NCBI GenBank assembly: GCA_009995225.1
Contig: JAACPW010000002.1
Span: 157,515 to 221,514 of the forward strand
Length of the DNA: 64,000 bases
Source of the DNA: Sphingomonadales bacterium
Lineage (GTDB): Bacteria > Pseudomonadota > Alphaproteobacteria > Sphingomonadales > Sphingomonadaceae
Reading direction: 5' to 3'
A program made the translations under genes and the position numbers. Positions 1-10,422 of the stretch are shown here, piece by piece. The stretch's first letter is position 1, and every line of letters starts with the position of its first letter. The notes beneath the pieces were generated by a model. It was not told the DNA's origin, searched no databases, and saw nothing but the letters and a program-made list of their open reading frames with translations.

Positions 1-11
1 TGGCACGCACC

Positions 12-1418
12 ATGCCGGCGCACGTGGCGAGCGACAGCCTTGATACCGTTGCCCTGATCGACGGCGCCGTGCTGGTGGGCGCACCCTTTGGCGCGGCGCT
101 GGCGGCGCTGCATGGCCGCCCGGCCCAGCGCGAAGTTGACCGCCGCTTCGTCTATCTCGACCCCCGCCCCGACCGCGCTGGCCCTGCCCCCGGCACTCTG
201 ACGCGCGAGGTGGGCTTCTTTGGCGCAATCTTCGGGTCGCTCTCCACCATCCCGCGCGAACAGCCGATCCGTGACGATCTGGAACGCATTGACCAGCAAT
301 CGCGCGATGCTGCGCGGCTCAAGCGGATCGTCATGGATCTGCAACCCGATATCGACCGCGCGGTGGAAAAACTATTTGGCTATACTTTCCTGCTCGCCCG
401 CCCGACGCCCAAGCGCCTCGCGGGATGGCGTTCCAAGGCACAACAGGCCGCAGCCGAGCGCGCCGGCTATGCCTTTGGCGCTTACGCGCTGACCAAGTTT
501 GATGGCATTCTGGATCAGCTGGCGCGAATTACCTTGAAGGCCGCCGGGCAACCCATGGTGGATAGCGTCCCGCTTGTTAACGCCCTTCGCAGCGCGCTTG
601 AGGCAAAGGGGCTTGATCAACTGACCGACACGCAGGGCGGCGCAACCGCAGCTGCGATCGGTTTCTTTCGCGCGCACGACACGGGCTTTCGTATCCGGCG
701 CCTGCAGATGCTGGCGCGCAAACTGGCACGCGATTGGCAGGTGGATCCCGATATTTCGGAAGATGCGCTCGACCGGGCGCGCGACCGACTGTACGAGATT
801 CTCGCGCTTTATCACCGCGCAGACGAAGGCGTGCTGCAGTCGCCTAAGTTCCGGGAATTGGCGGCGAACGGGGTCAACGCCCCCAGCGCGCTGCTTGATT
901 TTCTCGGTGGCGAGCGTCTGCTGCCTGCCACCGACCTTGCCGCAGAAGAGCTGCTGATCGATGCGCTGGAAGATATGCCCCGGCTGCTCAAGCGGCGGAT
1001 GCTGCTGACCTACCTTGGCTTTCCCTTTTACGATGTCGCCACTCTCCCCCTGTCGCGCAGTCAGGGGTTCGACGAATTCAATCCGGTCAAAATCGACCGC
1101 ATTTCACCCGATGATGCGTTGAGCATCCGGGAGGGCGGAACGGCGGCCACTTTGCGCGGCATCGAATTTTACAATTTCGGCGCGTTCTTCAGCCGCGATT
1201 ACCGTGAGAACGACTATCTGTGGGGACGCCTCCATGGCGCGGAGCGGATGATCGATCTGATCGCATCCACCGTGTCCGAAGGCGTCGCCGCCGACGCCGT
1301 CAGATCGGCGAAGCGGGCGGTGTTCCTGACGGTGCTTGAGGAAGAGGCGCAATCGGGGCGCTGCCGCCGCGGACTGATCGACCAGATCCGCGCCGAAGTG
1401 CGTGAACGGATGGGATGA
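12..1418 (+). CDS. Patatin-like/DUF3376-type protein, C-terminal part (probably continues left of window)
   Basis: Long ORF open at the left edge; composition resembles the C-terminal region of sphingomonad patatin-like proteins; no catalytic GxSxG seen in the visible part. Confidence 0.45.
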   Translation: MPAHVASDSLDTVALIDGAVLVGAPFGAALAALHGRPAQREVDRRFVYLDPRPDRAGPAPGTLTREVGFFGAIFGSLSTIPREQPIRDDLERIDQQSRDAARLKRIVMDLQPDIDRAVEKLFGYTFLLARPTPKRLAGWRSKAQQAAAERAGYAFGAYALTKFDGILDQLARITLKAAGQPMVDSVPLVNALRSALEAKGLDQLTDTQGGATAAAIGFFRAHDTGFRIRRLQMLARKLARDWQVDPDISEDALDRARDRLYEILALYHRADEGVLQSPKFRELAANGVNAPSALLDFLGGERLLPATDLAAEELLIDALEDMPRLLKRRMLLTYLGFPFYDVATLPLSRSQGFDEFNPVKIDRISPDDALSIREGGTAATLRGIEFYNFGAFFSRDYRENDYLWGRLHGAERMIDLIASTVSEGVAADAVRSAKRAVFLTVLEEEAQSGRCRRGLIDQIRAEVRERMG

Positions 1419-1419
1419 A

Positions 1420-1464
1420 CCCGCGCGATGCTTGTGCCAAATGACGGCACAAGCATCGCGCGGG
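1420..1464. terminator. Perfect 19-bp inverted repeat between convergent genes
   Basis: CCCGCGCGATGCTTGTGCC-AAATGAC-GGCACAAGCATCGCGCGGG lies between stop codons of the 12..1418 ORF and dnaJ. Confidence 0.6.
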
Positions 1465-1466
1465 CG

Positions 1467-2609
1467 TCAGCTTCCGAAGACGTCCTTCAGCTTGTCGAAG
1501 AAGCCGCGGCTTTCAGGGCATTCATCACCGGTCTCGGTCGCCTTGAACTCTTCCAGGATTTCCTTTTGGCGGCGTGACAGTTTGGTGGGCGTTTCCACCA
1601 CGATTTCGGCGACCATGTCGCCCCGGCCGCGCCCTTGCAATACCGGCATCCCGGCACCGCGAATTCGCAGCTGTTTGCCCGACTGGATGCCGACCGGAAT
1701 TTCAAGCTTGTTGGTCGACCCATCGAGATCGGGGATTTCCACAAGGCCGCCCAGCGCCGCTGTCGTAAAGCTCACCGGAACGCGGGTCGCCAAGGTGGTG
1801 CCTTCACGCTCAAACACCCGATGCGGTTTGACGTGGAGAAAAATGTAAAGATCGCCGGCGGGCGAGCCGCGTTGGCCAGCCTCGCCCTTGCCTGACAGGC
1901 GGATGCGGGTGCCGGTATCGACACCTGCGGGAATATCGATCTGCAGCGTCTGGGCTTTGTCCACCCGGCCCTCACCCCGGCAATTGCGGCAGGGGCTTTC
2001 GATCACGGCGCCGCGCCCGTTGCAGGTGGGGCACGGACGTTCGATCACGAACAGGCCCTGCTTGGCGCGGACGCTGCCCATGCCATTGCACAGGTTGCAT
2101 TGACGTTCGGAGGTGCCCGGCGTCGCGCCGCTGCCATCGCACGTATCGCAGGCCTGGCTTACCTCGATTTCGATCTCGGTGGACTTGCCATGGAAGGCTT
2201 CCTCCAAGGTCACCTGCATGTCGTACCGCAGATCGGCGCCGCGGCGCGTCTGCGGTCGCTGCGCACCGCCGCCGCCAAATGCGCCGCCGAAGATGGTTTC
2301 AAAGATGTCGCCGATATCGGCAAAATCGCCGCGGCCGCCGAACGGACCGCCGCCGCCTCCGCCGCCATTCATGCCCTGCGTGAAGGCCTCATGGCCGTAA
2401 CGGTCATAGGCTGCACGTTTTTGCGGGTCTTTGAGCACGTCGTAAGCTTCGCTGATCGCCTTGAACCTGGCTTCAGCACCGGCATCGCCAGGATTGCGAT
2501 CCGGGTGATACTTCATGGCAAGCTTGCGATAGGCGCTTTTGAGCGCGGCTGCATCGGCATCGCGCGCGCATTCAAGCGTGGCGTAGTAATTGGATTGTGC
2601 GCTGGACAT
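1467..2609 (-). CDS. dnaJ: Chaperone DnaJ
   Basis: J-domain (YHPDRNPGD), G-rich linker, four CxxCxGxG zinc repeats. Confidence 0.97.
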   Translation of the reverse strand: MSSAQSNYYATLECARDADAAALKSAYRKLAMKYHPDRNPGDAGAEARFKAISEAYDVLKDPQKRAAYDRYGHEAFTQGMNGGGGGGGPFGGRGDFADIGDIFETIFGGAFGGGGAQRPQTRRGADLRYDMQVTLEEAFHGKSTEIEIEVSQACDTCDGSGATPGTSERQCNLCNGMGSVRAKQGLFVIERPCPTCNGRGAVIESPCRNCRGEGRVDKAQTLQIDIPAGVDTGTRIRLSGKGEAGQRGSPAGDLYIFLHVKPHRVFEREGTTLATRVPVSFTTAALGGLVEIPDLDGSTNKLEIPVGIQSGKQLRIRGAGMPVLQGRGRGDMVAEIVVETPTKLSRRQKEILEEFKATETGDECPESRGFFDKLKDVFGS

Positions 2610-2700
2610 GGTCTTGACCTATTCCCCGTTCCCATCGCCCGCCGCCGCGCCGGATCCCTGATCCGGTCGCTGCGGCGGTACGTTGGATTGCATCGAGGCG

Positions 2701-4620
2701 TTAGCCCTTCTTGTCTTCGTCGACCTCGGAAAATTCGGCGTCGACGACGTCTTCCTGACCTTCGGGCTCGGCAGCGGCAGCTTCAGCATCCGGACCTGCG
2801 GCCTGCTGCTGTTCGTAGATCTGCTGGCCCATCTTCATGGCCGATTGCGTCAGCGCCTGCGCCTTGGCGTTGATGTCATCGGCATCGCCGCCTTCAAGCG
2901 CAGACTTCACCGCCGCGATGGCTTCTTCGACTTCGGTCTTTGTTGCGGCGTCGATCTTGGCGCCGTGTTCTTCGAGCTGCTTTTCGGTTGCGTGAACCAG
3001 ACTGTCGGCCTGGTTGCGCGCTTCGGCAGATGCACGACGCTTCTTGTCTTCTTCGGCAAACTTCTCTGCGTCCTTGACCATCTGATCGATGTCATTGTCG
3101 CTGAGACCGCCCGAAGCCTGAATCTTGATCGTCTGCTCCTTGCCCGTGCCCTTGTCCTTTGCCGCCACCGAGACAATCCCGTTGGCGTCGATGTCGAAGG
3201 TCACTTCGATCTGCGGCACGCCGCGTGGTGCAGGCGGGATACCGATGAGGTCGAAGTTGCCGAGGATCTTGTTATCCGCCGCCATCTCGCGTTCGCCCTG
3301 ATAGACCTTGATCGTGACCGCGTTCTGGTTGTCTTCGGCGGTCGAATAGGTCTGGGTCTTCTTGGTCGGGATGGTGGTGTTGCGGTCGATCATGCGGGTG
3401 AACACGCCGCCCAGCGTCTCGATGCCGAGGCTCAGCGGGGTCACGTCGAGCAGCAGCACGTCCTTCACGTCGCCCTGCAGCACGCCGGCCTGAATGGCAG
3501 CGCCCATCGCAACGACTTCATCAGGGTTCACGCCGGTATGCGGCTTCGCGCCGAAGAACTGCTCCACAACTTCGCGCACGCGGGGCATACGGGTCATGCC
3601 GCCGACGAGGATCACTTCGTCGATCTGATCCTTCGTGACACCGGCATCGGCCAAAGCCTTCTTGCACGGATCGAGCGTGCGCTGGATCAGCGCATCGACC
3701 ATCTTTTCGAGGTCGGCACGGGTGATTGTTTCGACAAGGTGCAGCGGAGTGGTGCTGCCACCTTCCATGCGCGCAGTGATGAAGGGCAGGTTGATTTCGG
3801 TGGTCGCCGCGCTCGAAAGCTCGATCTTGGCCTTTTCCGCCGCTTCCTTCAGCCGCTGCAAGGCAAGCTTGTCGGTCTTCAGATCCATCGATTCCTTCTT
3901 CTTGAAGGAATCGGCCAGGAACTCGACGATCGCATTGTCGAAGTCTTCACCGCCGAGGAAGGTATCCCCGTTGGTTGACTTCACTTCAAACACGCCGTCA
4001 CCGATTTCGAGGATCGACACGTCGAAGGTGCCGCCGCCAAGGTCATAGACGGCGATGGTCTTGCCATCTTCCTTGTCCATTCCGTAGGCAAGCGCGGCTG
4101 CGGTCGGCTCGTTGATGATGCGAAGGACTTCAAGGCCGGCGATCTGGCCGGCGTCCTTGGTCGCCTGACGCTGGGCGTCGTTGAAGTAAGCGGGAACGGT
4201 AATGACGGCCTGCGTCACGGATTCGCCAAGATAGCTCTCGGCGGTTTCCTTCATCTTCTGCAAGATGAAAGCAGAAACCTGCGACGGGCTGTATTCGTCT
4301 TCGCCAGCCTTGACCCACGCATCGCCGTTTTTGCCCTTGGTGATGGTGTAAGGGACGAGACCCATATCCTTCTTGGTCAACGGGTCTTCAAAACGGCGAC
4401 CGATCAAACGCTTGATCGCGAAAAGCGTGTTGTCGGGGTTCGTGACCGCCTGACGCTTGGCCGGCTGCCCGATGAGGCGCTGGCCATCCTTGGTGAAGGC
4501 GACGATCGACGGCGTGGTGCGCGCGCCTTCGGAATTTTCGATGACCTTGGGCTTGCCGCCATCCATGACAGCAACGCAGGAATTGGTGGTGCCGAGGTCG
4601 ATACCGATAACTTTAGCCAT
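2701..4620 (-). CDS. dnaK: Chaperone DnaK (Hsp70); start at [14 protein letters not shown] rather than the longer ORF start
   Basis: [35 protein letters not shown]-terminal [17 protein letters not shown]-type tail. Confidence 0.97.
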   Translation of the reverse strand: MAKVIGIDLGTTNSCVAVMDGGKPKVIENSEGARTTPSIVAFTKDGQRLIGQPAKRQAVTNPDNTLFAIKRLIGRRFEDPLTKKDMGLVPYTITKGKNGDAWVKAGEDEYSPSQVSAFILQKMKETAESYLGESVTQAVITVPAYFNDAQRQATKDAGQIAGLEVLRIINEPTAAALAYGMDKEDGKTIAVYDLGGGTFDVSILEIGDGVFEVKSTNGDTFLGGEDFDNAIVEFLADSFKKKESMDLKTDKLALQRLKEAAEKAKIELSSAATTEINLPFITARMEGGSTTPLHLVETITRADLEKMVDALIQRTLDPCKKALADAGVTKDQIDEVILVGGMTRMPRVREVVEQFFGAKPHTGVNPDEVVAMGAAIQAGVLQGDVKDVLLLDVTPLSLGIETLGGVFTRMIDRNTTIPTKKTQTYSTAEDNQNAVTIKVYQGEREMAADNKILGNFDLIGIPPAPRGVPQIEVTFDIDANGIVSVAAKDKGTGKEQTIKIQASGGLSDNDIDQMVKDAEKFAEEDKKRRASAEARNQADSLVHATEKQLEEHGAKIDAATKTEVEEAIAAVKSALEGGDADDINAKAQALTQSAMKMGQQIYEQQQAAGPDAEAAAAEPEGQEDVVDAEFSEVDEDKKG

Positions 4621-4712
4621 AGTTTTCCCATCCATCTGGACAATTGTTGGACACCGCGCATCGCGCTTCCCGCTTGGAGGCAAAGCGCTTGGGCGGCTCG
4701 ATTGTGGGCGGG

Positions 4713-4740
4713 ATATAGGTGCGGTTTCGCTTGGCACAAG
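4713..4740 (-). promoter_or_regulatory. Candidate RpoH (sigma-32) promoter for dnaK
   Basis: Minus strand reads CTTGTG-N15-CCTATAT about 93 nt upstream of the dnaK start; resembles alphaproteobacterial heat-shock promoters. Confidence 0.45.
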
Positions 4741-4789
4741 AGACGCAGCGCCCTAGTTTTGCGGCCTTTCCAATAGGAGACATTTTGAC

Positions 4790-5287
4790 GTGACAATTAC
4801 CCCCCGCCCCTTGGTCACTCTGTTTTGCGCGGCTGCGCTTGGCACCCTTACCGCCTGCGCGCCCGAAAACGTGGTTCCCTCTGGTGAAGAGATCGCCAAG
4901 GCCGCGCAAGCGAAGGGCGTCACCATCAGCAATGCCCGCGTGGTGCTCGCGCCGGTCGCCGGAAACCCGGCAGCGGTCTATTTCGATCTCGCTTACGAAG
5001 GGAAGCCGGGAGTCTCGATCGTCAATATTGCGGTTGAGGGTGTCGGGATGACGATGATTCACGATTACGCCGAGAGCGAAGGAACGCGGAAAATGGTAAT
5101 GGCCGGACCCGTGGTCTTGAGCACCGAGGAGCCGGTAAGCCTCGCGCCGGGCGGACTTCACGGTATGGCCATGGACCCAGGTCCAGACCTTAAGCCGGGC
5201 AGCACAGCAATGATTACGATCAACCTTTCAGACGGCACCAGCGCGGGTGTCAATGCACCTGTGCGCGCCGCCGGGGAAGAACGCTGA
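4790..5287 (+). CDS. Copper chaperone PCu(A)C-family lipoprotein-like protein
   Basis: Signal peptide with lipobox-like LTAC; GVGMTMIHDY...M...PGGLHGMAM His/Met pattern. Confidence 0.7.
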   Translation: MTITPRPLVTLFCAAALGTLTACAPENVVPSGEEIAKAAQAKGVTISNARVVLAPVAGNPAAVYFDLAYEGKPGVSIVNIAVEGVGMTMIHDYAESEGTRKMVMAGPVVLSTEEPVSLAPGGLHGMAMDPGPDLKPGSTAMITINLSDGTSAGVNAPVRAAGEER

Positions 5288-5325
5288 ACGCTCCGCTGGC
5301 CGGGCTGGATGGTGCAGAGGTCAAT

Positions 5326-5817
5326 GTGCCTCTCGTTCCCGCTTGCCCGGTTGGCGGCGAGCGCGCGCTGACGCCGGGCGAGATTGATCTTGCCCGGTCG
5401 GTTTTCGGTGATGCGATCGATTACGATCCTGTGCGGATCAGGCGCCGGAAGTTTTTTCCCCTGCATCCGCGCCGGGTGACTATGGCGCCTCGCGGTCATC
5501 TGCACTTCCACCCTGCTGCCACGCATTATTGCGATGATTTCGCCTCGGCAAAGCTGCATCTGAAAGCCCACTTCATCCATGAAATGGTGCACGTGTGGCA
5601 GGCGCAAACGCGCGGCGAGTGGTATTTGGTGCTGATGCGTCACCCATGGTGCCGCTATGATTATGCCCTCAAACCGGGCTGGCCGCTGCATCGCTACGGC
5701 ATTGAACAGCAGGCCGAGATTGTGCGGCATGCATTCCTGTTGCGGAGCGGCGCAAAAGTGGCGGGCGCTCCGGGCTTATCGGCCTATGAGCCGATCCTGC
5801 CTTTCACGCCCGCCTGA
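5326..5817 (+). CDS. Vgr-related / zinc-metallopeptidase-like protein (start uncertain, GTG)
   Basis: HEMVH (HExxH) motif followed by WQ; start codon could be upstream. Confidence 0.5.
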   Translation: MPLVPACPVGGERALTPGEIDLARSVFGDAIDYDPVRIRRRKFFPLHPRRVTMAPRGHLHFHPAATHYCDDFASAKLHLKAHFIHEMVHVWQAQTRGEWYLVLMRHPWCRYDYALKPGWPLHRYGIEQQAEIVRHAFLLRSGAKVAGAPGLSAYEPILPFTPA

Positions 5818-5827
5818 TTTTCAGCTT

Positions 5828-6091
5828 TTAGCGGCAGCGCACGCGGCGTTCCCGGCCGCGGTTGTCCACGCGGTAGCAATTGCCGTTCTTCTTGATGAGC
5901 GAACCACCTGCACCGCCGACTGCGGCACCCACGGCTGCGCCGGTCGCAACATCGCCGCCGGCAACGGCAGTACCCGCCGCCCCTGCAAGCGCGCCGCCCA
6001 ATGCACCTTCGCCGGCGTAATTGCCCGCACATGCGCTAAGGCCAAGCCCGCAGGCGGCACCGAGGACGATCGTTTTCAGCGAGGTTTTCAT
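5828..6091 (-). CDS. Glycine-zipper lipoprotein-like protein
   Basis: Signal peptide with LSAC; alternating Gly/Ala repeats ALGGALAGAAGTAVAGGDVATGAAVGAAVGGAGG. Confidence 0.65.
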   Translation of the reverse strand: MKTSLKTIVLGAACGLGLSACAGNYAGEGALGGALAGAAGTAVAGGDVATGAAVGAAVGGAGGSLIKKNGNCYRVDNRGRERRVRCR

Positions 6092-6191
6092 GGGGTTCTC
6101 CTTGATGTGACTTCATATCAACAACAAGGAGAGCCACTTCAATGTTCCGCAGCCTGTCCCAAGTCAGGCAGCACTCGCCGTATCGACGCGG

Positions 6192-6800
6192 TTACTCCGC
6201 CGCCTTTGCCACCGCCACCATCGCGGCACGCAGCAGGCGATCCTTGATCATCCATCCGGCCTGCATCTCCGAAACCACCGTGCCGGGCTCCTGATCGTTC
6301 GTGGGAACTTCGAGCATGGCCTGATGCTGATTGGGATCGAGCGGCAGGCCCACGGCAGCGATGCGCGTAATGCCGTGACTGGCGAACACCTTTTCCAGTT
6401 CGCGCTGGGTGGCTTCGATCCCGATGACGAGACCCTTCATGCTGTCATCTGCGCGCAGACTTTCCGGAATCGCCTGCACAGCGCGCGAAAGGTTGTCGGC
6501 AACGCTCAGGATATCGCGGGCAAATCCAGTCGCGGCATAGGCGCGCGCTTCGTCCTTTTCACGCTCCAGCCGGCGGCGCACATTCTGCGTTTCGGCCTGC
6601 GCGTAGAGCACTTCTTGCTTGGCCGTGCCCAGTTCGGCACGCAGCCCGGCGATTTCCGAGGACATGGCGATGGAATCGTGATCGACCCCTTCATCGAAAT
6701 CCTTGCCTTCGGGGAAATCGTTGCCTTCCAGGAATTCTTCCGGAACGCCTTTAAGTTCAGCTTCTGCCGCCGCATCGTGCGGCTTGCCATTGTTGGTCAT
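6192..6800 (-). CDS. grpE: Nucleotide exchange factor GrpE
   Basis: [20 protein letters not shown]...[16 protein letters not shown]-terminal [27 protein letters not shown]. Confidence 0.96.
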   Translation of the reverse strand: MTNNGKPHDAAAEAELKGVPEEFLEGNDFPEGKDFDEGVDHDSIAMSSEIAGLRAELGTAKQEVLYAQAETQNVRRRLEREKDEARAYAATGFARDILSVADNLSRAVQAIPESLRADDSMKGLVIGIEATQRELEKVFASHGITRIAAVGLPLDPNQHQAMLEVPTNDQEPGTVVSEMQAGWMIKDRLLRAAMVAVAKAAE

Positions 6801-6817
6801 GTCGTGTGTGCTTCCAT

Positions 6818-7861
6818 TCAAGCGATGAGCTTGCCCAGGGAACGGGCGGTCATATCCACCATGGGGACAACCCGCGCGTAATTCAACCGCGTGGGACCGA
6901 TCACACCCAGCACGCCGACAACCCGGCCTTCACGATCGCGGTAAGGCGAAGCGATGACGCTGGACCCCGAGAGCGCAAACAGCCGGTTTTCGGAGCCGAT
7001 GAAAATGCGGGTCGCATCTGCCTGACGCGCCGAATCAAGAAGCTCGGCCACGGACTGCTTGTTTTCCAGATCTTCGAGCAGACTGCGCACCCGCTCGATG
7101 TCGCCCAAGGCGCTTTCATCGAGCAGATTGGCTGCCCCCCGCACGATCAACACGGGGCGGGCTGCGGCGTCTTGGCTCCAGACGGCAAGCCCGCGCTCGA
7201 CCAGATCGCGCGAGGCGTCGTCGAGCTGCGATTGGCCGGCATTAATCTCCGTGTGCATCGCCTGCGCAGCCTCGGCCAGCGTTCGTCCGGCGAGCCTTGC
7301 GGTTACATAGTTCGACGCCTGATCGAGCGCGCTTGCACTGATCGCCCCGCCGATGGTGACCACGCGGTTCTCGACACCGCCATCTTCGCCCACCAGCACT
7401 GCCAGCGCCCGGCCCTGCCCCAGATCGACGAGGCTGAATTGCGCCAGCCTTTGTTCGCGCGGTGCGACCAGTACCATCCCTGCCGCGCCCGACAGGTCAG
7501 AAAGGATCGCACTTGCCTGTTTCAGTGCGGCTTCGACAGGCCCTGCTCCAGCCAGCCGTGCCTCGATCGCCGCCTGTTCCTGCATGGTCGGTTCGGCCAC
7601 GCGCATCATGCCATCAACAAAGATCCGCAAGCCTGCATCGGTCGGCAACCGTCCGGCGCTGGTATGGGGCGCGGCCAGCAGGCCCGCCATTTCCAGATCG
7701 GCCAACACCGAACGGATCGACGCGGGCGAGAGGTTCAAGGTGCCATCTGCCGCCAGCGTTTTCGAACCGACCGGCTGCCCGCTATCGATATATTCCTCCA
7801 CCACCCTGCGGAAAATCTCGCGGGCGCGGGCAGTCAGTTCGGTGACGGGGAGCGATGTCAT
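6818..7861 (-). CDS. hrcA: Heat-inducible transcriptional repressor HrcA
   Basis: N-terminal [28 protein letters not shown]; adjacent to grpE. Confidence 0.95.
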   Translation of the reverse strand: MTSLPVTELTARAREIFRRVVEEYIDSGQPVGSKTLAADGTLNLSPASIRSVLADLEMAGLLAAPHTSAGRLPTDAGLRIFVDGMMRVAEPTMQEQAAIEARLAGAGPVEAALKQASAILSDLSGAAGMVLVAPREQRLAQFSLVDLGQGRALAVLVGEDGGVENRVVTIGGAISASALDQASNYVTARLAGRTLAEAAQAMHTEINAGQSQLDDASRDLVERGLAVWSQDAAARPVLIVRGAANLLDESALGDIERVRSLLEDLENKQSVAELLDSARQADATRIFIGSENRLFALSGSSVIASPYRDREGRVVGVLGVIGPTRLNYARVVPMVDMTARSLGKLIA

Positions 7862-7939
7862 CTGCTGATGTTTAGTCTTTGCGCTTGCGGCGGCAAGTGG
7901 CCCGCGCCTATTGGCCCCATCTTGCCAACGGAGACCTTC

Positions 7940-8653
7940 ATGCGCCCTTCAGGACGCGCGCCCGATGAAATGCGCGCCATCACGATTGAAACCGGCTTCA
8001 CCCGCCACGCCGAGGGATCGGTGCTGATCGGCTTTGGTGACACCAAGGTGCTCTGCACTGCCAGCGTCGAACGCGGGGTGCCGCCGTGGATGCGCGGCAA
8101 GGGCGAAGGCTGGGTGACGGGCGAATATTCGATGCTGCCGCGCGCCACACACACCCGTGGCCAGCGCGAAGCGGCCAAGGGCAAGCAGTCGGGCCGAACG
8201 CAAGAGATTCAGCGGCTTATCGGGCGTTCCTTGCGCGCCGTGGTTGATCTGCAGAAGCTGGGCGAGCGCCAGATCACGCTCGATTGCGACGTCATTCAGG
8301 CAGACGGCGGCACGCGGACTGCCGCCATTTCCGGCGCATGGATTGCGCTTCGACTGGCGATCAACGGTTTGATGGCTTCGGGCGATATCAAGCATGATCC
8401 GATCACCGCGCAGGTTGCGGGCATTTCATGCGGCATCTTCAAAGGCACCCCGGTGCTCGATCTGGATTACGACGAGGACTCGAATGCCGAAGCCGACGGC
8501 AATTTCGTGCTGCTGACCGGCGGCAAGATCGCCGAAGTGCAGGCGACAGCCGAAGGCGCGACCTATGACGAGGAAGCACTGCTGCGCCTTCTGCGCCTTG
8601 CCCGCATCGGCTGCGACCGGATTTTTGCCGCACAGTTGGACGCGGTAAAATAA
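7940..8653 (+). CDS. rph: Ribonuclease PH
   Basis: [57 protein letters not shown]-type motif. Confidence 0.96.
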   Translation: MRPSGRAPDEMRAITIETGFTRHAEGSVLIGFGDTKVLCTASVERGVPPWMRGKGEGWVTGEYSMLPRATHTRGQREAAKGKQSGRTQEIQRLIGRSLRAVVDLQKLGERQITLDCDVIQADGGTRTAAISGAWIALRLAINGLMASGDIKHDPITAQVAGISCGIFKGTPVLDLDYDEDSNAEADGNFVLLTGGKIAEVQATAEGATYDEEALLRLLRLARIGCDRIFAAQLDAVK

Positions 8654-8654
8654 A

Positions 8655-9185
8655 GTGAACCTGCCGGGGGAGATCACATTCAGTATCACCGAGGGCGATC
8701 ATTACGCGCTTTATAAGCTGATGTTTCACCGATCATTGAAGGTTCCCAAGCTTGCCCTGATGCTGGCCGTTCCCCTCGCTGCGCTATCGATTCTGTTTAA
8801 CGTCTTGCTCGAGCGACCACTGCTTGACGGCCTTATTCCGATCTTTGTCGGGATTGCCGTTGGTAGCGCGACAGTCGGTATTTTGTTTGCCTCGCTCAAG
8901 CCAAGAGCACGCAAGATATATCAAGAATCCGCGTCGCTCAAAGAGGAGATGGCCTTGGTCTATGAGGACAATGGCTTCAGGATCGAGCAACCCTCGGGCT
9001 TGTGGCGAGTCCAATGGCAACAGCTTGCGCGATGGGACGAGAATTCCGCAATTTTTGCGGTCTTTCCAAATAGGGCCATGGCGATCATTATTCCCAAACA
9101 GCAAGTGAGCGAGGGCGTGATTAACTTCATGCGCAACCAAATGATGCAGTCAGGCCTCGAACGCCCTTGGAGACTCCGAAAATGA
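8655..9185 (+). CDS. YcxB-like membrane protein
   Basis: GTG start directly after rph; two TM segments and a C-terminal YcxB-like domain ([10 protein letters not shown]...). Confidence 0.5.
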   Translation: MNLPGEITFSITEGDHYALYKLMFHRSLKVPKLALMLAVPLAALSILFNVLLERPLLDGLIPIFVGIAVGSATVGILFASLKPRARKIYQESASLKEEMALVYEDNGFRIEQPSGLWRVQWQQLARWDENSAIFAVFPNRAMAIIIPKQQVSEGVINFMRNQMMQSGLERPWRLRK

Positions 9186-9808
9186 CACGCCGTCTCGGCT
9201 CCGGCTCTCTTGTGATTGCCACGCATAATGCGGGCAAGCTCAAGGAAATTTCGGCGCTGCTTGATCCCTATGGCGTTAAGTGCCTGTCCGCCGGATCGCT
9301 TGGCTTGCCGGAACCGGCCGAGACCGGCACCACCTTCGTCCAGAACGCACTGCTGAAAGCGCGGGCTGCGGCGGAGGCTTCGGGCTTGGCGGCGCTGGCG
9401 GATGACAGCGGGCTATCGGTTGCGGCGCTGGATGGGCGTCCTGGCGTCTATACCGCCGACTGGGCCGAACGGCGGTGGTTCGAGGGTGCGCCGGGCCGCG
9501 ACTGGTTCATGGCGATGGGCAAGGTCGAAGGGATGCTGGCCGAAAAGGGGCCGGATGTTGACCGATCAGCAGCCTTCCACTGCGTCCTCGCACTAGCATG
9601 GCCCGATGGCGATTATGCGATTTACGAAGGCCGCTGCGACGGAAGCCTCACATGGCCGCCGCGCGGCGCACTGGGTTTTGGCTATGATCCCGTGTTCGTC
9701 CCCTCGGGCGCCGCACAGACCTTCGCTGAAATCGCGCCGGAGGAAAAACACGCCATCAGCCACCGGGCCGATGCGTTTGCCAAACTGGTCGCCGAACATT
9801 TCGGCTGA
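9182..9808 (+). CDS. rdgB: XTP/dITP pyrophosphatase (RdgB/HAM1)
   Basis: [14 protein letters not shown]...[25 protein letters not shown]...[10 protein letters not shown]. Confidence 0.95.
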   Translation: MTRRLGSGSLVIATHNAGKLKEISALLDPYGVKCLSAGSLGLPEPAETGTTFVQNALLKARAAAEASGLAALADDSGLSVAALDGRPGVYTADWAERRWFEGAPGRDWFMAMGKVEGMLAEKGPDVDRSAAFHCVLALAWPDGDYAIYEGRCDGSLTWPPRGALGFGYDPVFVPSGAAQTFAEIAPEEKHAISHRADAFAKLVAEHFG

Positions 9809-9812
9809 CTGG

Positions 9813-10373
9813 TCAGCGGCGTGTGCGCTGTTCCGAGACAGTGATGCGCTGGCCCCAGATATTGCCCGCCGGCCAGTAGCGGCACACCAGCACTTCGTCG
9901 GCCTGCGTTAGGGCAATGGCGCAGCCGACCTTGCGGGTTTCGGGCCAAATGATCTGTGTGTAATGACCAACATCGCTCCATTGGCCGGTGCGCGAGACAT
10001 CGGGAAAGTTGCCGGGACGAAAATGGCGCTTTTCTTCAACGAAGAAGCCCACCATCTCCCACGGCGACCACCGATCCCGCGGGCCGCGCCACAAGTTTTC
10101 GCCCTGCCCCTTGCGTTGTTGGGGTGAGGCGTGGTCATAAAGGTTGCGCGCAGCAAGGTGATCGGCCCAGTCCTGCGCATCGCGGGCAAGCCCATCGTCC
10201 CACCCCAGCAGCGGTGCACCGGCATCGACGCGAGCGAGATTGTGTGCGGTCAGAAAATCGCGCTCCACCGGATCGGGGTAATGCGACGCTTGCGGATGCG
10301 CGGGCGCAGCTGTCATGACAAGCGTCAAACCCAAAGCTTGGGCAAAGCGACATACGAGGCTAGGGTGCGGCAT
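9813..10373 (-). CDS. CAP/SCP-domain extracellular protein
   Basis: Signal peptide; HNLARVDAGAPLLGWDDGLARDAQDWA; VGHYTQIIWPETRKVGCA. Confidence 0.85.
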   Translation of the reverse strand: MPHPSLVCRFAQALGLTLVMTAAPAHPQASHYPDPVERDFLTAHNLARVDAGAPLLGWDDGLARDAQDWADHLAARNLYDHASPQQRKGQGENLWRGPRDRWSPWEMVGFFVEEKRHFRPGNFPDVSRTGQWSDVGHYTQIIWPETRKVGCAIALTQADEVLVCRYWPAGNIWGQRITVSEQRTRR

Positions 10374-10422
10374 GACACCGACTTACCCCACGATGATTAA
10401 GCGAGGCTGAAAGCATTCCACC

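Noticed and set aside
2683-3978. 431-aa plus-strand ORF opposite dnaK
   Set aside because: Antisense to dnaK; composition rich in His/Leu/Asp as expected for the mirror frame
4621-4737. N-terminal 39-aa extension of the DnaK ORF
   Set aside because: DnaK starts at [14 protein letters not shown]; the extension covers the promoter region
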